A stretch of 64,000 nt of DNA from Musa acuminata AAA Group. Taxonomy: Eukaryota; Streptophyta; Magnoliopsida; Zingiberales; Musaceae. Shown piece by piece: positions 55,401 through 64,000 of this stretch. The DNA is taken from NCBI RefSeq assembly GCF_036884655.1, contig NC_088345.1, positions 33,605,501-33,669,500 of the forward strand. The letters run 5' to 3'. The position numbers and the translations under genes are program-made. How positions within the stretch are numbered: position 1 is the stretch's first letter; the number at the start of each line of letters is the position of its first letter. The notes beneath the pieces are model-generated. The model saw only the letters and a program-made list of their open reading frames with translations. It was not told the origin of the DNA and searched no databases.

Positions 55401-55496
55401 TGATGATAGAACTTGATATTATGATTTTCATGCAATGAGTTGAACCAATATCACACAAAAACGATTAATTGTGATACTTCTCCTTTTTGTTGATGA

Positions 55497-55510
55497 CAAA
55501 GGGGGAGAAG
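55497..55510 (+). promoter_or_regulatory. Second internal polypurine tract, SIRE-2
   Basis: ACAAAGGGGGAGAAG; also present in SIRE-1 (28903) and SIRE-D (42906). Confidence 0.68.
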
Positions 55511-55626
55511 TATGTTGATGACATGACATGTGATGCATAAGTTTATGCATATGTTCATGTTGACGTGTTGCAAGTATTCATGATGAATATTGCAATGACT
55601 TGAATTCAGTTTGAATTCAAGGTTCT

Positions 55627-55645
55627 ATCAATATGGCATATTGAT
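55627..55645. repeat. 19-base palindrome ATCAATATG-G-CATATTGAT
   Basis: Perfect 9-base arms. Conserved at 28662-28680, 28767-28785 and 42812-42830. Confidence 0.9.
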
Positions 55646-55710
55646 AGGGGGAGTTTGTTTAAACTCTAGGAGTTAAGTTTAACTCCGTCATCAAGTGGTT
55701 GTCATCATCA

Positions 55711-55722
55711 AAAAGGGGGAGA
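55711..55722 (+). promoter_or_regulatory. SIRE-2 LTR-proximal polypurine tract
   Basis: AAAAGGGGGAGA at the 3' LTR boundary. Confidence 0.85.
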
Positions 55723-57113
55723 TTGTTGAATCTCGTATTTTGATGATGAAACTACTTGATATATGTTTATGATTTAATCTGCGTTTTGAGTGACGCAGGA
55801 TGCTTCGATCAGGATGAGACAATTAAAGTAGGAAAATCATGTTGTGCCGAAGGAACATGTCAGAAGATTGGACGTCGGGCCGGTGGATCGGTCGACGTAT
55901 CGACAGAAGGCTTCGGGCCGTAGACTCGGGCATCGGGCCAAGAAGAGCGGGTATTATGCCAAGGATATCGGAGTTGCGGAGTCAACTGGCCGATTGGGCA
56001 ATAGGCTGCAAGAGAGGACGATGCGCCGAAGAATCGGACGAAGCGTCGAGGGACCAATGACATGTCAGACAACTTGTTAATTGCTTAGGATTAATTGTCT
56101 CGATCGAAGTTTTGTTTTGGTATGCAGGATTAACTACGATGAAAGTTAGACAAGCAGCAGGAGTTGCGCCGGAGTCAAGATCATGATCACATTGGGAGTT
56201 CGAGAGTTCGATGGAAGTTCGGACGGTCGTCGGAGGTTCTGCGAGAACAGATCCGAGAAGTCCGGAAGCTTGCCAAGCGAAGCTCGTCGGAACTCGCCAA
56301 GTGGATCGTCGCAAAATCCAGGAGTTTGCCGGAAGTCCGCAGAAGCATCACCGAGGGTTCATCGGATGATCGACGAAAGTTCGCCGGAAACTCGCTAGAA
56401 GAAGCGATTGACGTACCGAAGCAAAGCTGCAGAAATTGTCTTAGATTTAATCGTAGTTAGCACGTTGATTAAGTTAGAAATGGGAGGTGATCCCATTAGC
56501 TTAATCCTGGGGCAATTGGGCCCCTGAAGAACTCAAATTGGGTCGAATGGTTCAACCCATTCGGACCCATGTTGCTGTGGGAGGTGCAACCGCCCCAGCC
56601 AAGAGGTGCAACCGCCCAGGCTATGTCTCCCAGTGAGACTGGGCGGTGCAACCGCCCCAGCCAAGAGGTGCAACCGCCCAGGGCTCAGTCTCCAAGCGAG
56701 ACTGGGCGGTGCAACCTCCTCTGTCAAGAGGTAGCACCGCCAGAGCTCAAGTTTCGAGCTCTGCCAAGAGGTGCAACCACCGAGCTCGGTCTTCGAGCTC
56801 TGGCAGAGAGGAGCAACCTCTCTGGACAGGAGATGCACCGCCTGAGCTCGGTCTTCGAGCTTTGGCAGAGAGGTGCAACCACCTCTGGCAGAGAGGTGCA
56901 ACCTCTCTGGTCAGGAGATGCACCGCCTGAGCTCGGTCTTTGAGCTCTGGCAGAAAGGTGCAACCACCCCTGACAGAGAGGTGCATTCGCCTGAGCTCAG
57001 TCTTCGAGCTCTGCCAGGCGGTGCAACCTCTCCAGTCAAGAGGTGCAACCGCCTGATCCCGGAATTTCGGGATTTGATCGTTTTGAGCTCCAAATTTGAA
57101 CTGGGTTAGGACC

Positions 57114-57121
57114 TATAAATA
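57114..57121 (+). promoter_or_regulatory. LTR TATA box, SIRE-2 3' LTR
   Basis: TATAAATA; could read out into the flanking DNA. Confidence 0.65.
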
Positions 57122-57667
57122 CCCCACCCGTTCAGCACAGAAAGGATACAGATCCACTCCGAATTCCTGATCTTTTCTGTGATTCTAAGAGCTCAAAATT
57201 GTGTAAAGTCCAAAAGTTCTCCTCTTTCTGTTCTTCAAAGTCTTGAGTTGTAAAGAGAGGAGAGAAAGGATCTGTAAAGGTTGTCTCCTGAGCCTGTCAA
57301 TGGGAGAGAAACTGTAAAAGGGCAGTTGGCCTTCGCCCATTGAAGGAAGGCAGCTAGTTGATGTCGTTGACCTCGTCGGAGGAGGAAGCCAAAAGTGGAG
57401 TAGGTCAAGGCTGACCGAACCACTCTAAATCTCTGGTTTGCGTTTATTTTGAGCACTTTATCATTATTGCAAACCTCCTACATAGCTACTGCCCTCTGCG
57501 CTTTTACGAACGATTCTCTAAGTTAAGATCTTTCCGAATCTGCATTGAGACGTAAATCAATGTTTTCGTACGATCTTTACATCGCAGTTTACGCTTACGC
57601 TTTGATTCCATTCATAACTGCGAACTGCTTTCTACACATTCACAAAAAGACTTTCAAAGTTCAGTTT

Positions 57668-57968
57668 ATGCGTTTAGACGTAAAACTGCGTTTAGACGTA
57701 AAACTGTGTTTAGACGTAAAACCACGTTTAGACTCAAAACTGCGTTCAGACGCAAAACTGCGTTCAGACGCAAAACTGCGTTTAGACGTAAAACTGCATT
57801 CAGATGCAAAACTGCGTTTAGACGTAAAACTGCGTTTAGACGTAAAACTGTGTTTAGACGTAAAACTGAGTTTAGACGTAAAACTGCGTTTAGACGCAAA
57901 CTGTGTTTAAACATAAACTGCTCTTAGACGCAATCTGCGCATAGACTCAAACTGCGCTTAAATACAAA
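57668..57968 (+). repeat. 18-base minisatellite, SIRE-2 3' LTR
   Basis: About 15-16 units, more than in the 5' LTR. Confidence 0.92.
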
Positions 57969-58091
57969 CTGTGAATCGGCTTTTGCATCATAATAGATTT
58001 TATTGAACGAACGCACCTTTCGGTTTTAAATTGCTGTAAGATTTCCGCTGCACTAATTCACCCCCCCCTCTTAGTGCTCTCGATCCTAACA

Positions 58092-58096
58092 TACTT
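58092..58096. repeat. Target-site duplication TACTT, right copy
   Basis: Matches 50446-50450. Confidence 0.93.
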
Positions 58097-58353
58097 CTTC
58101 TCCTTTTTTTTATTATAATCCTTTGTGCATGAAGGAGGAAAGTCATTTTATCAAATCCATTTCAAAATATTTTTCATAAGAGTGTATTTGATTTTTGTCA
58201 TTCCAACTGTTAAGCGAATCTGAAAATGAGATGAATTCTTTTATGCATTCGGACAAGATTATGCTACAGTTTTTCAAAAATTAAAACATTTCAACACATG
58301 GCAATCAAGTGATTTGATCATTCAATAAAGTCCGAAAAATAATTTTGACTGGT
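58097..58353 (-). other. SIRE-C interior between RNase H and SIRE-2
   Basis: Non-coding continuation of SIRE-C, similar to SIRE-D around 43500-43900 (for example TGCATGAAGGAGGAA). Confidence 0.75.
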
Positions 58354-58851
58354 TTATCTATTCGGACACATCAACATTCCTAATTCTCTTCTTATGAAAT
58401 CAAATTGTTCTTCACTTAGAGGTTTTGTAAAAATGTCAGCTAGTTGATGTTTAGTATCAATGAACTCTATGGTTACGTCATGATTAGTAACATGATCTCG
58501 TATAAAGTGATGTCTAATATCAATGTGTTTTGTTCTTGAGTGTTGTATAGGATTCTTAGTCAAGCATATAGCACTTGTGTTATCACATTTAATGGGAATA
58601 TTTTTAAGATTAACTTTGTAATCTTCTAAGGTGTTTTTCATCCATACAACTTGTGCACAGCATGCACTTGCTGCAATATATTCAGCTTCGGTTGCTGATA
58701 GTGCAACCGAGTTTTGTTTCTTAGATGACTAGGAAACAAGGGCATGTCCTAAAAATTGACATGATCCTGATGTGCTTTTTCTATCTAGTTTACAGCTAGC
58801 AAAGTCCGCATCAGCATAAGCAATTAACTCAAAATTCTTTGATTTTGGGTA
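58354..58851 (-). pseudogene. SIRE-C RNase H remnant
   Basis: C-terminal part of copia pol. The 58354-58641 frame carries KCDNTSAICLTKNPIQHSRT, then KHIDIRHHFIRDHV and HQLADIFTKPLSEEQF, all typical of the copia RNase H end. Upstream, to 58851, matches to the ALSATEAEYIAASACCAQVV motif can be read, but with stops (for example after ALVS). Confidence 0.88.
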
Positions 58852-59864
58852 TCATAATCCAAGATTTGTGGTACCATTAAGATATCTAAGTATTCTTTTA
58901 ACTGCTTTGAGATGAGATATCTTAGGGTTTGATTGAAATCTAGCACAAAGTCCTACACTGAACATGATGTCTGGTCTGGTTGCAGTGAGGTAAAGTAAAC
59001 TTCCTATCATACCCCTATAAGTTTTTTGATCGAAGCTTTCTCCACTTTCATCAATTTCTAACTTAGTGGAGGTGCTCATAGGAGTGTTAATAGCCTTTGA
59101 GTTGTTCATATTAAACTTTTTTTAATAAATTCATAGCATATTTAGTTTGACTAATAAAGATGTCATTGCTTAGTTGTTTGATTTGCAAGCCTAAGAAGAA
59201 TGTTAATTCTCCCATTAAGCTCATTTCGAATTCAAGACTCATAGTTTTAGCAAAAGATTCACAAAGAGATTCATTCGTAGAGCCAAAGATAATATCATCA
59301 ACATAAATCTGAACAATGAGAAAATTATTTTCAAAATTCTTGAGGAACAATGTAGTATCAACCTTGCCTTTTGTGAAATTATTTTCGATAAGAAAAGAAC
59401 TAAGTCTCTCATACCAAGCCCTTGGGGCTTGTTTTAAACCATAGAGAGCTTTAGTTAATCTAAACACATGATTAGGGAGGCTATTATTTTCAAATCCAGG
59501 AGGTTGTTCAAAATAAACTTCTTCGGAGATAAAGCCATTTAGAAAAGCACTTTTAACATCCATTTGAAATAGCTTAAAATTATTTACTACTAGCGTAGGC
59601 AAGGAGCATCCTTATGGCTTCCAATCGAGCCACAAGAGCGAAGGTTTCTTCGTAATCGATACCTTCTTCTTGGTTGAAACCTTTGGCCACTAATCTAGCC
59701 TTGTTTCTAACCATGATACCATTTTCATCTTGCTTGTTTCTGAAGACCCATTTAGTACCAATAACTAAATGGTCATTTGGCCTAGGAACAAGCTTCCACA
59801 CCTCATTTTTCTCAAATTGATTCAATTCATCTTGCATTGCGATAATCCATGAATCATCTTTCAT
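58852..59864 (-). pseudogene. SIRE-C reverse transcriptase remnant
   Basis: Three adjacent frames cover the copia RT. 59580-59864 has [11 protein letters not shown] and [20 protein letters not shown]. 59111-59602 has FQMDVKSAFLNGFISEEVYF, LYGLKQAPRAWYERL and the catalytic YVDDIIFGS. 58852-59109 has YRGMIGSLLYLTATRPDIMF. At least two frameshifts separate them, near 59590 and 59110, so no enzyme is made although the active-site motif survives. Confidence 0.9.
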
Positions 59865-59885
59865 GGCTTCGTCAACACATTTGGG

Positions 59886-60467
59886 TTAAATTTGGGAGAG
59901 AAAGGCGGCGTTCGCACAATAATTTTTAAGAGAAGATCGTGTTTGAACCCCCTTTGACGTGTCTCCTAAAATTAGCTCCTTGGGATGAGCATCTACATAC
60001 TTCCAATCCTTGGGTAAGGATGTTTCGGAAGTGGATGCATCCAAGTTGCTATTTGGAGAATGGGTTTCATTTAAATTCAAGGAATCAAAATTAACATCAT
60101 CATCAAAATCATTTTTCCTGATTTCGGAAATCTCATTGAAAACAACATGAATGGATTCTTCGATAATTAAAGTTCTTTTATTGAAGATACGAAAGGCTTT
60201 AGAAACCGAAGAATAACCAAGAAAGATTCCTTCATCGGATTTAGCATCAAATTTTCCTAAGTTATCCTTTTCATTCAAGATAAAACACTTACACCCAAAG
60301 ACTTTAAAATATGAAACATTGAGTTTTTTGTTGTTCCATAACTCATAGGGAGTTTTGGTTAGTAGGGGTCTTACTAGAACTCTATTCAAAATATAGCATG
60401 TAGTATTTACGGCTTCGGCCCAAAAATATTTGGGTAGGTTGTGTTCATTCAACATGGTTCTTGCCAT
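59886..60467 (-). pseudogene. SIRE-C integrase C-terminal segment
   Basis: Open frame with WAEAVNTTCYILNRVLVRPL, then KTPYELWNNKK, YFKVFGCKCFILN and GIFLGYSS, the usual C-terminal region of copia integrase leading to RT. One stop separates it from the integrase core. Confidence 0.88.
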
Positions 60468-60958
60468 TTCTTATAAATTTCGATTTTTTCTTTCTACTAC
60501 TCCATTTTGTTGAGGATTTCTAGGAGTAGAGAAATTATGGTTGTATCCATTGAGTTCACAAAATTCCTGGAAATCATGGTTTTGAAATTCACCACCATAA
60601 TCACTTCTAATTGACGAAATTATAGAACCTTTCTCATTCTGAACAAGTTTACAAAACTTGGTAAAATATCTAAGGCATTCACTTTTCTGTTTTAAGAAGT
60701 CCATGTGTATCTGCTATAGTCATCCACAATGACGAAGGCATATTTGCTACCTCCTAGGCTTGATGTGGAGATTGGTCCGAACAAGTCCATATGGATCAAT
60801 TGTAAGGGCCTAGAGGTGCTTACTTGATTCTTAGATTTGAAACTACCCTTAATTTGTTTACCTAATTGGCAAGCATCACATACATTATCTTTGATGAACT
60901 TGATATGAGGAATTCCTCTTACAAGTCCTTTAGATGATATTTGAGTGATTAGTTTCAT
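60468..60958 (-). pseudogene. SIRE-C integrase core remnant
   Basis: 60692-60958 carries the pre-integrase end CDACQLGKQIKGSF and the core start MDLFGPISTSSLGG (first Asp). 60471-60704 carries SDYGGEF (second Asp) and PQQNGVVERKNR (catalytic Glu). The two overlap in different frames, showing a frameshift near 60700, and a stop follows the second. Confidence 0.9.
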
Positions 60959-61373
60959 GCTAGCATGACCTAATCTTCTATGTCATATCCAAGCATCCTC
61001 ATTCAAAACAGAAAAGTACATTTCATTACACAAATCATTGATGTCAATAGCGTATACGTTATTTTGTTTCAATGCAATCATAAATATGTTTTTGTGTGAT
61101 TTTTCAATGATGCAAGCATTAGATTTTTGTGTGATTTATCACATAATTGACTAATGCTCAAGAGGTTATGTTTTAAACCATCAACTAACAAAACATCTTC
61201 AATAAAGAAGTTGGATTTGTTACCTATGGTTCCTTGTTGTTGTCTCCGAAGGTGACATAGCCTTCGTCTATGCTAGTGAGCTTAGAGAATTGAGATAGAT
61301 CTCCGGTCATATGCCTTGAGCATCCACTGTTAAGGTACCATCTCTTGCTCCTAGCTTGTGATGGTTTAGTTTT
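60959..61373 (-). pseudogene. SIRE-C protease and pre-integrase remnant
   Basis: Near 61320-61345 the minus strand reads WYLNSGCSRHMTG, the copia protease active site with Asp replaced by Asn (NSG for DSG). Downstream fragments read LSQFSKLTSIDEGYVTFGD. Several stops and frame changes lie between here and integrase. Confidence 0.78.
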
Positions 61374-61800
61374 CTACAATAAAGGATGATTTTTAGGTAC
61401 CCATTTGCTTTTGGGTGCCTCACAAATAGATCTACATTGTCTATCATGTTGCATAGAATTTATCATGGTTCCTTTAGGAACCCAAATCAATTTGTTTGGA
61501 CTAATTTTCTTGAATGGACAATAATGCATCTTGTGTCCAAATTTGCAACAAAAGTTACATTTGTTTTGGTGTCGAACATATAGGATGGTGCCTTTCATGA
61601 AGGTGGTTGGATTTTGGTGAGAACTTCTCACAAATCCAATTCCATTTCTTTTGGGAACGTGACCCTTGTTTGCAAGGATCATGTTCAATGACTTGCTACC
61701 AACCTCGAATTTCTTCAAGGTGTCCTTAAGTAGCAAGTTTTCTTTTTGGAGAGTTTCTAGATCATGGCATTTGATGCATGAATTTAAACTATAATGATAT
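61374..61800 (-). pseudogene. SIRE-C gag C-terminus with CCHC knuckle
   Basis: The frame 61374-61736 has a coiled-coil-like start (LLKDTLKKFEVGSKSLNMIL), then CNFCCKFGHKMHYCPFK, a CCHC knuckle, and KLIWVPKGT/SKWVPKNH blocks that lead to protease in Sireviruses. The N-terminal gag is missing. This is the part that SIRE-1, SIRE-2 and SIRE-D lack. Confidence 0.85.
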
Positions 61801-61859
61801 TCAGTTTTTAACTTATCAAAATTTGTAAATATATTATTATTATAAATTTGATTGTTCCA

Positions 61860-62697
61860 TATGCTAAGTATTTAAAATTTATCCAAATTCGACATCTAAG
61901 CTTGTCGTTAGTCTAATATCAAGAGATAGGAGGTTTTAGGTAAAGATCTTATAAAAACTATATTATGAGTGTGTTTGACAAATATTTCTTTCATGCTAAA
62001 GTAGGAATATGTTGTGACCTTAAGTTGCTCTAAGAGGATTTAAGCAATATACCTAGAGTCTTCTTAGAGTGAGCTCGACTAATCATCTGAGTTAAATGTA
62101 GTGTTAATATGTAGGACAATTACATAAAAGATATTATCCATTATTCAATCATCGAGATGTTCGTTGAATCACTAAACATTATGGTTATAGTACGAAAGCT
62201 CATGTTGATGAGATTAGAGGGTCCCGACTAATATGATGTCTAGCGTAGTATTGAGTTGATATTAATATGGATCAATTGTTCAATGGAAGCATCAAATTGT
62301 TGATATATTTGATACAATGTGATGTATCATCATATTGTCAACATGTGAGAATCTTTATCACTTTGCAATAAGCTAGTAAACCGAAAGCTTTGATGTGAGA
62401 GTATGAGGTTATGATGTTATAATGTCGATGGAAGAGTTTGAGGCTGTGATTTTCCTTTTACTCAACATAATATTAAGCAAGTATATTAATTTAAATTTAT
62501 CATATGAGCTGTAAAAGAAAATGCTCCACAAATATATGGTTGGTGTTCAATGATTCAACACCCTGAATCATGGAGAGGGATATCCAAAAACAACAGTGGT
62601 ATTGATAAAACCACATAATCTTAAACTAAACAATGTGCTTCTCATTGTGTTGGACTAATGAAATGTCAAGTAGGATGCGACTTATCATTGTATGGTT
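61860..62697. other. AT-rich DNA, no recognised gene
   Basis: No open frame or motif that I recognise. The part 62378-62640 is partly repeated at 63655-63845. It may be host DNA or another decayed element. Confidence 0.5.
62378..62640. repeat. Direct repeat, copy 1
   Basis: Shares blocks such as AAGCTTTGATGTxAGAGT, ACATAATATTAAGCA and TTGGTGTTCAATGATTC with 63655-63845, with deletions between them. Confidence 0.75.
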
Positions 62698-62993
62698 TGA
62701 TAAAAATAATAAAAGATAAGAATAATTATTGAAGAAGTTTTATTGAAGTAACTTTAGCTTGAATACATTAACATGTCCCTCTCCTATTTATAGGGATTAG
62801 GAGAGAAGATTTTTCTCAACAGAATATAGGATTTTCCTCAATAGAGTAGATCAATAGAGTGAGAGATTTCTTCGTATAATTGAGAAAATCTTAGGCTTCG
62901 TGAGTAGGGCAAGAGCAGATCGTGATACCAATCTTGGATGGTGCTCATGTCAAGGATACCAATCTTGGATCGATGCAAAGAATAGTTTACGAG

Positions 62994-63545
62994 TCAGAGG
63001 CTTCGTGAGTAGGGCAAGAGCAGATCGTTGCTGTTGTTGTTGTTGTTGCTGTTGTTGTGGTTGCGACGGCGACGGCTGCAGTAGAGGAGAAAGCTACAAT
63101 AATAGAAAAAGTTATAGCAATGCTGTAGCAGAGGAATAAGCTGTAGTAGAGGAGGAAGTTGCAATAGAGAAAGAAGTTGCAGTGATGTTGCAGCGATGCT
63201 ATAGCAGAGGATGAAGCTACAGTAGAGGTGCAGCAGAGGAGAAAGCTGCAATAGAAGTACAGCAGAGGAGGAAGCTACAACGATGCTACAATAGAGAAGA
63301 AGGCTACAGCAAAGGAGGAAAGGTGGGGCAATGCTGGTGAGTGTAGCACTAGAGACGTCACAACGGAAGGGAACGGACGTTGGTGCAGAGTGGTAGTGAA
63401 GAAGATAGTTGTCGTTCGTCGAGGAGAAAAGATTTATTGCACCGATGGCGACAGAAAAGTAGTAGTAGAATGCTTTTTCTTTTGTCGTCGGAGATGGAGA
63501 AGCAACAGATGAGTCGACAGCGAGAAGAGAGCTTGCTCTAGGCAA
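62994..63545 (-). other. Low-complexity open frame after the primer site (183 codons)
   Basis: Starts four bases after the possible primer site. It encodes a Leu/Ser/Tyr/Cys-rich chain ending in an Asn/Ser run, produced by GCTACA/GAGGAG-type repeats and a GTT tract. I recognise no domain; it may be a chance frame. Confidence 0.25.
63028..63058. repeat. GTT/GCT microsatellite
   Basis: TGTTGTTGTTGCTGTTG-type tract. Confidence 0.85.
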
Positions 63546-63548
63546 GTG

Positions 63549-63560
63549 ACTCTGATACCA
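63549..63560 (-). promoter_or_regulatory. Possible primer-binding site
   Basis: Minus strand TGGTATCAGAGT directly beside the repeat at 63561. Confidence 0.5.
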
Positions 63561-63654
63561 TGATATAAATAATAGAAGATAAGAATAATTATTGAAGAAG
63601 CTTTATTGAAGTAACTTTAGTTTGAATATATTAACATGTCTTTTTATCATTTTT

Positions 63655-63845
63655 CATAAGTGAATGAACTGGGAAGCTTTGATGTAAGAGTTTCTTTTCA
63701 CTCGACATAATATTAAGCATATTAATTTAAATCTACTATATGAGTTGTAAAAGAAAAATGCTTCAAGCGTTGGTGTTCAATGATTCGAACACCTTGAATC
63801 TTGGAGAGAAATATCCAATCTTAAACAACACAATGTTCTTCCCAT
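63655..63845. repeat. Direct repeat, copy 2
   Basis: Matches 62378-62640. The rest of the window, to 64000, shows nothing I recognise. Confidence 0.75.
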
Positions 63846-64000
63846 GTAGAGCAAATGATTGGTTATGAGAGGAGAGATACGATTGCTTGTGGCGGAGCAT
63901 GAAGGATCAGATGATGAGGTTTTACATCAAACTGTGAGCTTTTCTCATTGGTCGACTGCATATGCAGTTGACATGCCACTACCAATTTTTACTCAAACCT

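Larger units (their letters stand above)
53893..55723 (+). other. SIRE-2 interior non-coding region
   Basis: AT-rich from 53893 to 54800, where I see no structure. Then a purine tract (54811-54823), a hairpin-motif array (54824-55400), purine tracts at 55497-55510 and 55645-55653, a palindrome at 55627-55645, and the final tract at the LTR. Confidence 0.85.
50451..58091 (+). mobile_element. SIRE-2: complete non-autonomous Sirevirus-like copia element
   Basis: 7641 bases, flanked by TACTT. LTRs 50451-52831 and 55724-58091, primer site, gag frame 52882-53892, AT-rich non-coding interior with four purine tracts, no pol. Interior (2.9 kb) is shorter than that of SIRE-1 (3.8 kb). The LTRs are close in sequence but differ in repeat copy number: the 5' LTR has an extra roughly 60-base U3 module and the 3' LTR more 18-base units. 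Confidence 0.94.
55724..58091 (+). repeat. SIRE-2 3' LTR
   Basis: TGTTGAATCTC to GATCCTAACA, 2368 bases. U3 repeats 56575-57055, TATA 57114-57121, 18-base array 57668-57968. Confidence 0.95.
48166..61860 (-). mobile_element. SIRE-C: pol-bearing Sirevirus-like element, degenerate, split by SIRE-2
   Basis: Left LTR 48166-49928, interior 49929-50450 and 58097 to about 61860. On the minus strand the interior reads gag C-terminus, protease, integrase, RT, RNase H, then non-coding DNA to the LTR. Gag N-terminus, primer site and right LTR are missing; homology fades at about 61860, an approximate edge. It lies inside the right LTR of SIRE-D. SIRE-2 split it at TACTT. Confidence 0.82.
62698..63645 (-). 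mobile_element. Possible small non-autonomous LTR element
   Basis: A repeat starting TGATAxAAATAATA at 62698 and 63561 matches over about 85 bases. Beside the right copy lies TCTGATACCA (63551-63560), an initiator-Met primer site on the minus strand, as expected for a minus-strand element whose 5' LTR starts at 63561. The left copy contains CTATTTATAGG, a TATA-like site in the same sense. The LTR ends are uncertain and the right copy is short. Interior is low-complexity. Confidence 0.4.

Overview
This is a plant nuclear DNA window (seed plant; a monocot is a guess, not shown). It contains no intact host protein-coding gene. It is a nested stack of LTR retrotransposons sitting in the remains of a 5S ribosomal DNA array. 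The plant call rests on 5S rRNA sequence close to the plant consensus as I remember it, on Sirevirus-type Ty1/copia elements with initiator-tRNA-Met primer sites, and on a chromovirus-type Ty3/gypsy element with integrase and a C-terminal chromodomain-like end.

Layout. 1-2136: right-hand part of a Sirevirus-like LTR. 2137-19156: an old plus-strand gypsy element (Gypsy-1, broken gag-pol, 3' LTR 15955-19156). It is split by a minus-strand gypsy array with three LTRs and two gag-only interiors (2674-13705, target duplication CATTC). 19157-19726: 5S rDNA (a 3' fragment, spacer, a 3'-truncated copy, spacer). 19727-37264: a minus-strand gypsy element (Gypsy-3) whose right LTR is split by a young complete minus-strand Sirevirus-like element (SIRE-1, 26023-34904, duplication CAATT). 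37265-38371: 5S rDNA again (a 3' fragment, two truncated copies and a 14-base 5' stub). 38372-48165: minus-strand Sirevirus-like element SIRE-D, inserted inside a 5S gene, with a solo LTR (39545-41805, duplication GTTGC) inside its left LTR. 48166-about 61860: SIRE-C, inserted in the right LTR of SIRE-D, the only copia element here with pol, which is broken. SIRE-C is split by a complete plus-strand element SIRE-2 (50451-58091, duplication TACTT). 61860-64000: AT-rich DNA with a possible small LTR element and a partial duplication.

How the parts work together. SIRE-1, SIRE-2 and SIRE-D keep a gag reading frame (DUF4219/UBN2 type) but no zinc knuckle, protease, integrase or reverse transcriptase. 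The gypsy array keeps gag plus a protease stub. All would need enzymes supplied from elsewhere, and the pol copies in this window are broken. The non-autonomous Sirevirus-like elements share a layout: initiator-Met primer site, gag, AT-rich non-coding DNA, a first purine tract, an array of short hairpins, several more purine tracts with palindromes, then the LTR. Their LTRs have a repeat-packed U3, a TATA box, and in one subfamily an 18-base minisatellite in the transcribed R/U5 part.

Most notable: four retroelement ends abut 5S rDNA sequence; all three longer 5S copies share one 53-base deletion that removes the 5S 3' end and fuses it to spacer; the three-LTR array carries a single target duplication; and the gag-only Sirevirus-like elements conserve an unexplained non-coding hairpin and purine-tract region. 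Boundaries were read by eye; identities are estimates from visual comparison.
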